Of a stretch of 64,000 nucleotides of DNA, positions 51,548 through 60,659 are shown in pieces. Position 1 is the stretch's first letter; each line of letters starts with the position of its first letter. This DNA comes from DATDIC01 sp963777625 (lineage in GTDB: Bacteria; Pseudomonadota; Alphaproteobacteria; Acetobacterales; Acetobacteraceae): the NCBI GenBank assembly GCA_963777625.1, contig CAVZRO010000026.1, forward strand, positions 410,499 to 474,498. Direction: 5' to 3'. The notes under the pieces were generated by a model. That model was not told the DNA's origin. It worked only from the letters and a program-made list of their open reading frames with translations, and did no database searches. Both the position numbers and the translations under genes were made by a program.

Positions 51548-52597
51548 CTACCTGGGCGCGGACAGCCGGGTCATCGTTTCAGGATAAGCGAACATGCCGG
51601 GTAGGCCCCCCGTGTGTATCCACACGACCGTGTCTCCGCTTGGAAAACGACCTTGCCGCGCAAGCCCGATCAGCCCGGCCATGCCTTTGCCGGCATAGAC
51701 AGGGTCCAACGCCAATGCCTCGGTCCGGGCCGCGAGTCGGATCGCCGCTTCCGTGCTCTCGTCGGCGACGCCATAGGCTCCGGCGCTCCATTCTCCGGCG
51801 ACCTCGACATACCCATCCTGCCAGTGGTCCTCGATCCCCAGCAGGGCCGCCGCGGCGCGGCCGACCCGGCAAACGTCAGTCCTGACACGGTCCGGCTGAG
51901 CGTCCACATCGATGCCGATAACCTGCGCGGAATGCCCAAGGGCCAGCAATCCCGCAATTAACCCTGCCTGCGTGCCTGCGCTGCCGCTACCATGAACGAT
52001 CCACCTTACATCTGGGCGGTCGCGAACGATCTCCTCGGCTGCCAACACATACCCCATGGCACCGAGCGCATCGGAGGCACCATACGGCACCAGATAGGGC
52101 CGCCGCCCTTCTCCCTTCAATTGCGCGACGATCTCGTGCAAACGCCAATTCCGATCTTCGTCCCACGGAATGTCGTGAATGACCGCACCAAACAGACGGT
52201 CGAGCAGGATGTTTCCTGTGTTCTCATAACCTGCTTCGGTCTTTGCGAGACGACCGCGCATGATCCCGAGATGGCACTCGAGTTCCAGCTTCGCGCAGGC
52301 CGCGGCAACCTGGCGAGCCGTATTCGACTGCACGACGCCGCCGCAGACGATACAATCCGCATCCTGAGCCAGGGCCGCCGCCAAATCGAACTCCAGCTTG
52401 CGGACTTTGTTGCCGCCGACGCCGAGTCCGGTACAGTCGTCCCGCTTTACCCAAAGCGAGCTGAGGCCCAGAGCTGCTCCGAGGCGACGCATCGGCTCCA
52501 TGGGCGTCGGCAGGTGCGCCAGCTCAACGCGAGGAAGCTGGCTTATGATCCCGAGCCGGCTGGCAATGCTGCATGTTGAGTCCACGAATAAATTCAC
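51548..52597 (-). CDS. D-cysteine desulfhydrase / ACC deaminase family PLP enzyme
   Basis: PLP-dependent fold II enzyme. The 349-residue protein has ELAHLPTPMEPMRRLGAAL, the PLP-Lys site DDCTGLGVGGNKVRKLEFDL, VVQSNTARQVAAA, and a glycine loop at VHGSGSAGTQAGLIAGL. D-cysteine desulfhydrase makes pyruvate, H2S and ammonia; ACC deaminase is a close relative and sequence alone cannot settle which. The GTG start at 52597 is uncertain. Confidence 0.88.
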   Translation of the reverse strand: MNLFVDSTCSIASRLGIISQLPRVELAHLPTPMEPMRRLGAALGLSSLWVKRDDCTGLGVGGNKVRKLEFDLAAALAQDADCIVCGGVVQSNTARQVAAACAKLELECHLGIMRGRLAKTEAGYENTGNILLDRLFGAVIHDIPWDEDRNWRLHEIVAQLKGEGRRPYLVPYGASDALGAMGYVLAAEEIVRDRPDVRWIVHGSGSAGTQAGLIAGLLALGHSAQVIGIDVDAQPDRVRTDVCRVGRAAAALLGIEDHWQDGYVEVAGEWSAGAYGVADESTEAAIRLAARTEALALDPVYAGKGMAGLIGLARQGRFPSGDTVVWIHTGGLPGMFAYPETMTRLSAPR

Positions 52598-52653
52598 CTG
52601 TGCGCTTGCATGAGGTCGCCGCCCACATCGCGTAACGCTTTATTCGCCCGATG

Positions 52654-53466
52654 TCAGGCCACCGGCAACTCGTCCGTGACCACCTTGAACCCCGCAAGCA
52701 CGCACGGCCCGAAGCTGGTCACCAGCGCCACATCCGTCGCATCGCGCCCGCGCGCCATCAGGATGCGCCCGATACGCGGCGTGTTGTGCCGGGCGTCGAA
52801 GGTGTACCAATGGCCGCCCAGATACACCTCGAACCAGGCGCTGAAATCCATCGGAGAATCGACCGGCGGTAGGCCGATATCGCCCAGGTATCCGGTGCAG
52901 TAGCGCGCCGGGATGTTCATGCAGCGGCACAGCGTGATCGCCAGATGGGCAAAATCGCGGCACACGCCGCGCTGGTCGGAATGACCGCCCCAGGCGGTCC
53001 GCGTCGGATCGGCGTGCTCATAGCCGAACGTGATGCGGTCATGCACGTAATCGCAGATCGCCTGTACGCGCGCCCACCCCGACTTGGTGCCGCCGAACAG
53101 CGACCATGCCGTGTCCAGCAGCCGGTCGGTGTCGCAATAGCGGCTCCCCAGCAGATAGACCAGCGCGTCGTCGGGAAGCTCCTGCACCGGAATCTGCACC
53201 GCCTCCGGCACCACCGCATCCGGGGTCCCGGAGTCCAGCACGACGATGTCCTTCGAGATCGTCAGCCGTCCCGCCGGCGCGACGATCCGGTGGCACAGAT
53301 TGCCAAATCCGTCGCGATACTCGGTGGCGCCGATCGGCGGATCAAATGTGATCCGATGCGGCCCGACGAGATCGCGCATGCGCGACGGGTGCACGCTCAG
53401 CACCAGCAGCATCGGCGTCGGCTGCGGGCACGTGTAGGATATGTCGTAGCCGGCACGGATTTGCAT
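52654..53466 (-). CDS. Transglutaminase-like cysteine protease family protein A
   Basis: A 270-residue protein with an N-terminal beta domain and a transglutaminase core with the Cys-His-Asp triad: RGVCRDFAHLAITLCRCMNIPARYCTGY (Cys), FSAWFEVYLGGHWYTFDARHN (His region and Asp). Bacterial members of this family are thought to be peptidases or amidases of unknown target. It ends about 56 bases from the PLP enzyme and is followed upstream by a second family member, suggesting a paired operon. Confidence 0.88.
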   Translation of the reverse strand: MQIRAGYDISYTCPQPTPMLLVLSVHPSRMRDLVGPHRITFDPPIGATEYRDGFGNLCHRIVAPAGRLTISKDIVVLDSGTPDAVVPEAVQIPVQELPDDALVYLLGSRYCDTDRLLDTAWSLFGGTKSGWARVQAICDYVHDRITFGYEHADPTRTAWGGHSDQRGVCRDFAHLAITLCRCMNIPARYCTGYLGDIGLPPVDSPMDFSAWFEVYLGGHWYTFDARHNTPRIGRILMARGRDATDVALVTSFGPCVLAGFKVVTDELPVA

Positions 53467-53535
53467 TGTTTGCCTCCGAACAAGTGGCGGAGGGCGGCGC
53501 CTCCTTTCGTGCAGGCAGTTGCCAGGCCGCGCCGT

Positions 53536-54508
53536 TCAACGCGCTTCCGCCAGAGAAGTTGCCAGGGAGGTCGCCTGGGGCGTTCCCTGGGGCGTGCCCT
53601 GGGGCGTTGCCGATGCGAAGTCGCCCGGCGGCGCCGCCGCCGAGGTGACCGCCACCTGCACCGTCATCCCCTGATTGTCGGCCGGAAAGCCGAACCAGGT
53701 GCCGCTCAATGGTATCGCTTGGCGAGGATCACGCGCGATGGCAACCCGGATCAGGTCGCGGTTGCCAACAATCCCGTTGGTCGGATCGAACTCCACCCAT
53801 CCAGCGCCGGGCAGAAACACCCGCACCCAGGCATGCGTGGAGCCGCCGCCAACATGGCGCGCGCCGTCCCGCTCCGGAACATAGATGTAGCCGGACACGA
53901 AGCGAGCGGCGAGACCGAGCGACCGCGCGGCCTCGATCATCAGGTACCGCGAAGTCCCGGCACGTACCGGTTCCCAGCCTGAGTGTCCTGACCGGCTCCT
54001 GGATGCCGCCATCCTGGCGCGGAACATAGTCGAAGCGGCGCTTGATCGCGTGCGTCATCTGCTCCAGCAGCCGGAACGTCTCGGTCGGTCCATCCTGACG
54101 CAGGAACTGGCGCGCCCACGCGTCCACGCGCCGCTCCGGATCCGGCCAGTGCCGCTCGATCGAGCGCGCGAGGTCCGGCATCTCCTCCGACCCATAGGTG
54201 AACGGGAAACTCCGCGCGTAATCCTCCAGCGTGAAATCCAGCGCGTTCATCGGCTGATGGTCCAGCCGCACGGTGCTGGCGACGCGCAGCTCCCGCGCCC
54301 GCCCGCTGAACCGGGCCACCGCCACGCTGTTGCCGAACACGTCGTGCACCCAGCGCAGTTCGCTGGGCTCCGGGTCGATATCGAGCTGCGCCGAGATCAG
54401 CCGCTGATCATGCCCTTCGCGCGGACGCAACATCATCCGGTGCTCGCCGAGACTGACCGGCTGCTGGTAACGGTAGATCGTGATATGACGGACGGTGAGT
54501 ACTGGCAT
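53536..54508 (-). pseudogene. Transglutaminase-like family protein B, frameshifted
   Basis: From ATG 54508 (MPVLTVRHITIYRYQQPVSLG) the first frame gives the N-terminal beta domain and LRLGTGTCRDFAV (the catalytic Cys). One extra base near 53945 breaks it; the other frame continues LMIEAARSLGLAARFVSGYIYVP, then GGGSTHAWVRVFLPGAGWVEFDPTNG (His and Asp of the triad) and ends in a low-complexity tail built of TPQG repeats encoded by CCTGGGGCG-type DNA repeats near 53570-53610. Apart from the frame break the protein looks intact, so an assembly indel is a good alternative. Confidence 0.85.
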
Positions 54509-54729
54509 GGGAGGGGTTACAATCCACGCAAAATTCGTACCAGTCCAAGAAAATTTGCCGCTGCACGATCGCCGCATTCCTCGGCAATGACCGCCGCAAT
54601 CCGCGTCGCGCCGATCTCTGCCCTCGATGCAGCGATCCACCGATGCGCGCCGAGGCCGCCGGCGAAGGCTTCCGCTTCGAACAGATCGTCGCTTATACAG
54701 CGTCCGGCCTGGAACCAGGGAGTATAAGC

Positions 54730-55286
54730 ATGGCAACCCCCGATATGCTTCGCTATACGCGGATCCCTCTCACCCACGGATCTGGCGCGATCCCGGCGGT
54801 CGGGTTTGGCACGCTGATCCCCGATCCTCTGGCGACCACACAAGCCACGAAGATCGCATTGGAAGTCGGATTTCGACATCTCGATTGCGCGGAGCGATAC
54901 CGCAACGAAGCGGCGGTTGGTGATGCCATGCAGGCCGCGTTCAAGGCGGGGACGGTCCGGCGGGAGGACGTCTTCGTTACCACGAAGCTGTGGAACTCCA
55001 ATCACCGTCCTGAACGCGTCAAACCCGCCTGGATGACCCGGTGATCACAACCATCGCGCGGCGCGTCCACAAAACGCCTGCTCAAGTTGCGCTGGCCTGG
55101 GCCGTACAACGTGGTACTGCGTTCCTGACTACCTCGACCAAACGTAACTATATCCAGGAGAACTTTGAGGTATCGGCCCTGCCTGAAGACGCCATGCGGG
55201 AGATCAGGGATGGCATCAAGACGAACGTCCGGTTCAACGCGGTAGTGGGGACCGGCGTGCCTGGCTTTATTCCCTGGGCCAGTTGA
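54730..55286 (+). pseudogene. Aldo/keto reductase with central deletion
   Basis: The 5' part (ATG 54730, MATPDMLRYTRIPL) has IPAVGFGTL and GFRHLDCAERYRNEAAVGDAM with the conserved Asp/Tyr, and FVTTKLWNSNHRPERV, then ends at 55044. The 3' part (from about 55041) has ITTIARRVHKTPAQVALAWAVQRGTAFLTTSTKRNY and the C-terminal loop. An aldo/keto reductase is normally about 280-320 residues; some 100-130 residues of the central barrel, including the catalytic Lys-His region, are missing at about 55030-55040. It is a remnant. Confidence 0.85.
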
Positions 55287-55316
55287 GCTGAACTCCGGTG
55301 CGTCACCGGAGATTCC

Positions 55317-57083
55317 ATGATGGGCGTGATCGTTTCGGTTAACGTCGGACTTCCTCAGGACGTCGCGTGGCAGGGCAGGGCGGTCCGGACGGCGGTCTGG
55401 AAGCAGCCGGTGACGGGGCGGATTTTCGCCGGCCGGCTGAATCTCGATGGCGACGGCCAAGCGGACCTCCGCGCCCATGGCGGCGAGCAGCGTGCGCTGT
55501 TGGTATACCAGCGCGAATCCTACCGCTACTGGGCGAGCTATCTTGGGCGGTCGGATCTCGTCGTCGGGAACTTCGGCGAGAACCTCACGGTGGAGGGCCT
55601 CGCCGATACAGAGGTCTGCATCGGCGATCGCTTCAGGATCGGCGGTGCTGTCGTAGAGGTCAGCCAGCCGCGCGACACCTGCTACAGGGTCGGCATCAGG
55701 ATGCGACATCCGGAGATAGCGGCGCTGCTGGTTGCGCACCACCGGCCCGGCTTTTATTTCCGCGTCATCCAGGAAGGCGAGATCGGTACCGGCGATCGCA
55801 TTGAGAAGCTGTCTGACGGCCCCGAGCGTATGACGGTCGCCGAGATCGATGCCCTGCTCTACTCGGCGGAGCACCCGGTCGAAGCCTTGCGCCGCGCAGT
55901 CCGAATCCCGGCGCTCAGCCTGGACTGGCAAGGCTCGATGCAGGCGCTGCTCGCCGCTGCCGAAGCGGGCGGCACAACCGGCAACGCCGGCCTCGGGCTC
56001 GGCGCGTCGGCGCCCCCTGCGTGGCGTGGCTTCCGCCCGGTTGTGGTCGCGGCTTCGCGCGAGGAAAGCGCGGACGTGCGATCGTTCGAGTTCGCCGCCG
56101 AAGACGGTTCGCCGCTACCACCGGCACTATCGGGCCAACACATCATGGTTCGCATGAAGCCGAGCCCGGATGCGCCCGCCGTCACACGAAACTATTCGCT
56201 GTCCGGTCCGCCCGGGACCCCCAACTATCGGATTGCCGTCAAGAACGAGCACGGCGTCGCAAGCGGCTTTCTCCACCATAGCGTGCGGGCAGGCAGTCGC
56301 CTGGAGGTCAGCGCTCCGCGTGGCTCGTTCACGCTGGCGGCCGGTGCAACCCCCGTCGTCCTGATCAGCGCCGGTGTCGGCGTCACGCCTATGCTGGCGA
56401 TGTTGCATGGTGCGGCGGCTGCAAATGGTGTGGCGTCTCGGCCGATCTGGTGGCTGCATTCAGCACGCGATCGGGCGCACCATTCGTTTGCCAAGGAAAC
56501 GGACGATCTGCTGGTTGCGCTCCGCGCGTCCCATCGCTGCGTTATCTACAGTCGACCTGCACCGGGAGACATGCTCGGCCAGGACTTCGATCGACCAGGC
56601 CATCTCTCGCTCCCGCTGCTCCACGAACTCGGGATTCCCCAGGACGCTGATTTCTACCTGTGTGGTCCGCCCCGCTTTCTCGATGATTTCCAGAAAGGCT
56701 TGGCGGTATGGGGCATTCCCTGGCCTCGGGTGCACGTCGAAGTGTTCGGGCCGGCGTCAACTCTGACGCCGGGCATCTCCCGCGTCGCCGCGGCTTTGCC
56801 TCATCGTCCTGACGGTCCTGCGGGCGGCGGACCCTTGGTGACGTTCTTGCGAAGCGGTCTCGCCGTGCCATGGGACCCCCGCTTCGGCAGCCTGCTCGAA
56901 CTGGCGGAAGCCTGCGCCGTTCCCGTGCGTTGGTCCTGCCGATCGGGGGTATGCCACAACTGCGAGAGCGGCTTGATCGAAGGCGAAGTCGCCTACGCGC
57001 CAGAGCCGTTGGACCCGCCAGCCGAGGGCAATGCGCTGATTTGCTGCGCAACTCCAAAAACCGCTGTCGAGTTGGACCTCTAA
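55317..57083 (+). CDS. MOSC domain fused to FAD/NAD oxidoreductase and 2Fe-2S ferredoxin
   Basis: A 588-residue fusion. Residues 1-165 are a MOSC domain (FAGRLNLDGDGQADLRAHGGEQRALLVY, GNFGENLTVEGL, QPRDTCYRVG with the molybdenum-sulfur Cys), followed by a 3-alpha domain (MTVAEIDALLYSAEHP). Residues 250-480 are a ferredoxin-NADP reductase-like part (TRNYSLSGPP for FAD, ISAGVGVTPMLAMLHG for NAD(P), FYLCGPPRFLDDF). The C-terminal 90 residues are a plant-type 2Fe-2S ferredoxin with CRSGVCHNCESGLIEG and ALICCATP. The arrangement resembles YiiM/YcbX-type MOSC proteins joined to an electron-transfer chain that could feed N-hydroxylated compound reduction. Confidence 0.92.
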   Translation: MMGVIVSVNVGLPQDVAWQGRAVRTAVWKQPVTGRIFAGRLNLDGDGQADLRAHGGEQRALLVYQRESYRYWASYLGRSDLVVGNFGENLTVEGLADTEVCIGDRFRIGGAVVEVSQPRDTCYRVGIRMRHPEIAALLVAHHRPGFYFRVIQEGEIGTGDRIEKLSDGPERMTVAEIDALLYSAEHPVEALRRAVRIPALSLDWQGSMQALLAAAEAGGTTGNAGLGLGASAPPAWRGFRPVVVAASREESADVRSFEFAAEDGSPLPPALSGQHIMVRMKPSPDAPAVTRNYSLSGPPGTPNYRIAVKNEHGVASGFLHHSVRAGSRLEVSAPRGSFTLAAGATPVVLISAGVGVTPMLAMLHGAAAANGVASRPIWWLHSARDRAHHSFAKETDDLLVALRASHRCVIYSRPAPGDMLGQDFDRPGHLSLPLLHELGIPQDADFYLCGPPRFLDDFQKGLAVWGIPWPRVHVEVFGPASTLTPGISRVAAALPHRPDGPAGGGPLVTFLRSGLAVPWDPRFGSLLELAEACAVPVRWSCRSGVCHNCESGLIEGEVAYAPEPLDPPAEGNALICCATPKTAVELDL

Positions 57084-57164
57084 GGCCCTGCCATCCCCGG
57101 GGTGCGCAATCGCCCGCAACGTGAGAGAATGCACACGCCCAACCGAGACCAGGAGGATTGAACG

Positions 57165-57785
57165 ATGAAGCTGCTCTACTCTCCAGGCGCCTGCTCGCTC
57201 GGCATCCACGTGCTGCTGGAGGAGATCGGCAAGCCCTACCAGGCGGAAGCCGTCAACCTCCGCGAAGGCGGCCAGTTCAAGCCGGAGTTCACCAGCGTCA
57301 ACCCCAAATCCAAGGTCCCCACCCTGGTCCGCGACGACGGCTCGGTGCTGACCGAATTTCCCGCCATCGCCTTCTGGCTCGCCCGCACCAACGCCGACAA
57401 GCACCTGCTGCCGGACGACCCGGACGCCCAGGCCCGCGCGCTGGAAGCGTTGGACTACGCGGTCGCCACCGTCCACATGCAGGGATTTTCCCGCCTTTTC
57501 CGCGCTTCCAACTACACGCCGAACCCGGCCGACGAGGACAAGGTGAAAGCCCGCGGCAAGGAGATCGCGGAGAAGGGATATTCCATCCTCGACAAAACCC
57601 TCGCCGGCAAGCAATACGTGGCCGGCGATTTCTCCATCGCCGACGCCGCCGTGTTCTATGTCGAATTCTGGGGCGCCGGCCGGATGCAAATGCAACTGCC
57701 ACCGAACTGCGAAGCACATTATAAACGCATGCTGGCCCGCCCGGCGGTGCAGAAGACGATGCAGTCCGAAGGGCTGCAAGCCTGA
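57165..57785 (+). CDS. Glutathione S-transferase family protein
   Basis: A 206-residue cytosolic GST of the beta-class style. The N-terminal thioredoxin-like domain begins MKLLYSPGACSLGIHVLLEEI, with the active-site Ser/Cys near residues 10-11, and has KVPTLVRDDGSVLTEFPAI (cis-Pro and glutathione-contact Glu region). The C-terminal helical domain has VAGDFSIADAAVFY, the conserved N-capping box. A ribosome site CAGGAGGATTGAACG precedes ATG 57165. It overlaps the following phosphatase gene by one base (TGATG), so they are coupled. Confidence 0.9.
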   Translation: MKLLYSPGACSLGIHVLLEEIGKPYQAEAVNLREGGQFKPEFTSVNPKSKVPTLVRDDGSVLTEFPAIAFWLARTNADKHLLPDDPDAQARALEALDYAVATVHMQGFSRLFRASNYTPNPADEDKVKARGKEIAEKGYSILDKTLAGKQYVAGDFSIADAAVFYVEFWGAGRMQMQLPPNCEAHYKRMLARPAVQKTMQSEGLQA

Positions 57786-58378
57786 TGGAGACCACTCCCG
57801 ACGCGCAATTGGCGCGCGTTCCGTTCTGGTTCCTGCGTCACGGCGAGACCGACTGGAACGTGCAGAGCCTGTCGCAGGGCAACGTGGAGATCCCGCTCAA
57901 CCAGACCGGGCTTGCCCAGGCCCGGTCGGCGGCAGAGTTGATGCTCAATCGCGGGGTGCGGACCATCGTGTCCTCGCCGCTCTCCCGCGCACTGGTTACC
58001 GCTGAAATGGCCGGGCAGGCGCTCGGCCTTCGCGTGGAAATCGACAACGATCTGCGTGAAGTCGCCTTCGGCGCTCAGGAAGGGCAGCCGATGACCGAAT
58101 GGTTCGCCCGCTGGATCGCCGGCGAATGGACGCCGGACGGAGCAGAGACATTCGCCGACCTGCGCCGACGCTCGATCGCCGCGGTGAACCGCGCCACCGC
58201 CCTGACCTCTCCGGTGATGATTGTCTCGCACGGCGCACTGTTCCGCGCCCTGCGCTCCGCCATGGGCATGGAGCCAAACGTGCGCACCCGCAACGCCGTG
58301 CCCTTCTGGTGCGAACCGGATGCAAACGGACAATGGGACCTGAAGCCTGCCCTTGAAGGCGCCAGCCTGACCTTGTGA
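57785..58378 (+). CDS. Histidine phosphatase family protein (phosphoglycerate mutase-like)
   Basis: A 197-residue phosphatase with the phospho-histidine motif FLRHGETDWNVQSLSQG near the start, SSPLSRALVTAEMAG, and SHGALFRALRSAM with the second catalytic His. It is the two-His branch that includes cofactor-dependent phosphoglycerate mutases, alpha-ribazole phosphatase and broad phosphatases; its substrate is unknown. Overlaps the GST gene. Confidence 0.9.
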   Translation: METTPDAQLARVPFWFLRHGETDWNVQSLSQGNVEIPLNQTGLAQARSAAELMLNRGVRTIVSSPLSRALVTAEMAGQALGLRVEIDNDLREVAFGAQEGQPMTEWFARWIAGEWTPDGAETFADLRRRSIAAVNRATALTSPVMIVSHGALFRALRSAMGMEPNVRTRNAVPFWCEPDANGQWDLKPALEGASLTL

Positions 58379-58598
58379 TGCCAGCCGCCAGTCGCGTTGA
58401 CTCTATTCGTCGTGCCCACGGAGGCCGGGAATCCAGCGGGTGAGAGTTGGATTCCCGCTTTCCGCGGGAATGACGAGATGGGTAAGTCTGCGCGCCTGCT
58501 GGCAATATCAGACTTCGGGCCGCTGGTTCGAAAACCGCCCGGCTACTGGTCCAGCCGGAGTATCTCCACCTCCGGGTTCCGGAAACCCGGGCCGCCGC
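58379..58598. repeat. Palindromic repeat copy C and ACTTCGGGCCGCTGGT arm
   Basis: 58409-58482 contains GGGAATCCAGCGGGTGAGAGTTGG then ATTCCCGCTTTCCGCGGGAATGACGAG, a shorter relative of copies A and B. Downstream at about 58510-58530 lies CAGACTTCGGGCCGCTGGT, the arm seen between tagH and tssJ. No gene is present in this 220-base gap. Confidence 0.7.
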
Positions 58599-60110
58599 CT
58601 ATTCAACATTCCCCCCGACCGGCAATGAGATCGCGCCCGGCAGCAACCCTGGTGACAGCCCGGGAAACTGGTCCAGCATCGGACCGGCCGGCTGCACCCA
58701 TCCGCCACCCAGCGCCTTGTACAGATCCAGCAACGCGAGAACTCGCGACAGCCGAACCTGCACCAGCGCATCCTCGTCGCTGAACAGGGTTTGCTCGGTC
58801 GTAAGCAGGGTGGTGACATCGACCGTCCCGGCCTCGAGCTGCGCACGGGCGATATCCGCCGCGCGCCGCGCGGTATCGACGGCTTGCTGCGCCGCGGCCT
58901 CCTGCTCGGTTGTGTAGCGCCAGGCGATCAGCGCCGCCTCCACATCGGTGAACGCCTGCACCACCGCCTTGCGATAATCGGCCACCAGCTCGGCATAGCG
59001 TCCCTTCGCCTGCTCCAGTTGCCCGCGCAACAATCCGCCATCGATCACCGGCTGCAGCGCGCTCACCGCGGCCGAAGCGACAATCCCGCCGGGCTCGAAC
59101 AAGGAACCGAGGGCGGCGTTGGCAAAACCGCGCTGGCCGGTGAGCTGGATGGTCGGAAAGAACGCCGCGCGCGCCGAGCGGATGTCGAAATTGGCCGCCA
59201 AAAGCTGCGCCTCGGCACTGGCCACATCCGGCCGCCGCGCCAGAAGCTGGGAGGGCAATCCCGGCCCCACGGCCGGCAGCGACAGGGCAGTCAGCGTCCC
59301 CGGCCGCACGGTGATACGCTCCGGCGGTTCGCCCACCAGGATGCCGAGTCCGTTCAGCTCGCTTTCAAGCTGGTTGCGGAACGCCGGAATGTTGGCCCGC
59401 TCCCCGTCCACCAGCGCCTGCTGCTGCGCAAGGTCGAGCGCCGTGGCGGTGCCGGCATCCAGCCGGCCGCGGATCACCGCCAGGGTCTGCTGGGAGGCCG
59501 CCAGGTTCTGCTGCGCGACCGCCAGCCGGTCCGCGAAGCCCAGCGCCGTGAACCAGGTCTGTGCGACGTCAGTCACCACGGTCAGCGCGACGGTCTGCTG
59601 ATCGAAGCGGCTGAACACGTCGGACGCCACGGCGGCCTGGCGGGCGGCCCGGATCTGGCCCCAGAAATCCACCTGGTATGACGCATTCAGGCCGAGATTG
59701 TAGTTGTGCTCGTCGATGGTGCGGGTACTGGTGCCGCCGGAACTGCTGAAGCTGCGGCTGTTCAGCCCCACCTGCGACCAGCCCGCGCCGGCCGATGCAT
59801 CCAGCGTCGGCAGCAGCGGTGCCCCGGCAATCCGCACCTGTGCGTCCGCCTGGCGGACCCGGGCGATGGCTGCGGCGATATCGAAATTCTGCACGCGCGC
59901 CAGGTCGATCAGCCGGTTCAGATCCGGCGAGTTGAAGCCGCGCCACCAGTCGCCGGTCGGCCAGGCGGCTGCCTGCGTCGCCGGTGTCGCACGAAACTGT
60001 TTCGGAATATCCAGCGCCGGCCGGTGATAGGCCGGACCAAGGCTGCATCCGGCCGGCAGCAGCAGCGCGACAAGCATCGCTACTCTAACGGAATCGAAAC
60101 GGAATCTCAT
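58599..60110 (-). CDS. Outer-membrane efflux protein (TolC/NodT family)
   Basis: An RND efflux outer-membrane channel of 503 residues. The signal peptide carries lipobox LLPAGCSLGPAYHRP, the hallmark of NodT-type lipoproteins, followed by the helical repeats LNRLIDLARVQNFDIAAAIARVRQADA and, in the second repeat, GGLLRGQLEQAKGRYAELVADY and AADIARAQLEAGTVDVTTLLTTEQTLF. It lacks adjacent membrane-fusion and RND pump genes; upstream (60231) is a cupin gene in the other direction. Confidence 0.92.
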   Translation of the reverse strand: MRFRFDSVRVAMLVALLLPAGCSLGPAYHRPALDIPKQFRATPATQAAAWPTGDWWRGFNSPDLNRLIDLARVQNFDIAAAIARVRQADAQVRIAGAPLLPTLDASAGAGWSQVGLNSRSFSSSGGTSTRTIDEHNYNLGLNASYQVDFWGQIRAARQAAVASDVFSRFDQQTVALTVVTDVAQTWFTALGFADRLAVAQQNLAASQQTLAVIRGRLDAGTATALDLAQQQALVDGERANIPAFRNQLESELNGLGILVGEPPERITVRPGTLTALSLPAVGPGLPSQLLARRPDVASAEAQLLAANFDIRSARAAFFPTIQLTGQRGFANAALGSLFEPGGIVASAAVSALQPVIDGGLLRGQLEQAKGRYAELVADYRKAVVQAFTDVEAALIAWRYTTEQEAAAQQAVDTARRAADIARAQLEAGTVDVTTLLTTEQTLFSDEDALVQVRLSRVLALLDLYKALGGGWVQPAGPMLDQFPGLSPGLLPGAISLPVGGNVE

Positions 60111-60230
60111 GTGCGCGGCATATCGGTGGCGATTGTAACCCTGGTGTTGCAGGGGGCCGGGATCGGGTGAAGATAAGGGAAGTGGTCGGCAGGCAAAGAG
60201 AGCGGGGGGTGGTCATGGAGGTACGCGCAC

Positions 60231-60551
60231 GTGGCATCCGGCTGGACATCGCCGGAATATGAAACGGTGATGGAGGGGGCGGATATGCGCGCCTCGGTCC
60301 TGACGCTGGCGGCCGGCCAGTGCGTGCCGTGGCACTATCATTCCGAGATCAGCGACCGCTTCTTCTGCCTGGAAGGTCCCATGGTGGTCGAGACGAGGGC
60401 GCCACACCGGCAGCACGAGCTTGCGGCGGGAGAGACGTGCCTGATTCCGCCAAACACCGCGCATCTGGTGCGTGGAAGGGATGATGGTCCCTGTCGTTTC
60501 CTGTTGCTGCAGGGCGTCGGCGTATATGACAACGTAGCCGTCGGCGGTTGA
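60231..60551 (+). CDS. Small cupin domain protein
   Basis: A 106-residue one-domain cupin: VLTLAAGQCVPWHYHSEISDRFFCLEG holds the metal-binding His/His/Glu motif and GETCLIPPNTAHLV the last His. GTG 60231 is the first usable start and lacks a good ribosome site. No neighbours suggest its substrate. Confidence 0.75.
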   Translation: MASGWTSPEYETVMEGADMRASVLTLAAGQCVPWHYHSEISDRFFCLEGPMVVETRAPHRQHELAAGETCLIPPNTAHLVRGRDDGPCRFLLLQGVGVYDNVAVGG

Positions 60552-60659
60552 GGGCATCCGGCGCGGGTCTGCATCCTTGGCGCCGGTAAGCTTTCATTCG
60601 TCACGACGGTTCGCGGCCGGCAACGGTCGGCGCATTCGCCGCCCAGCATGGGATCGGCG

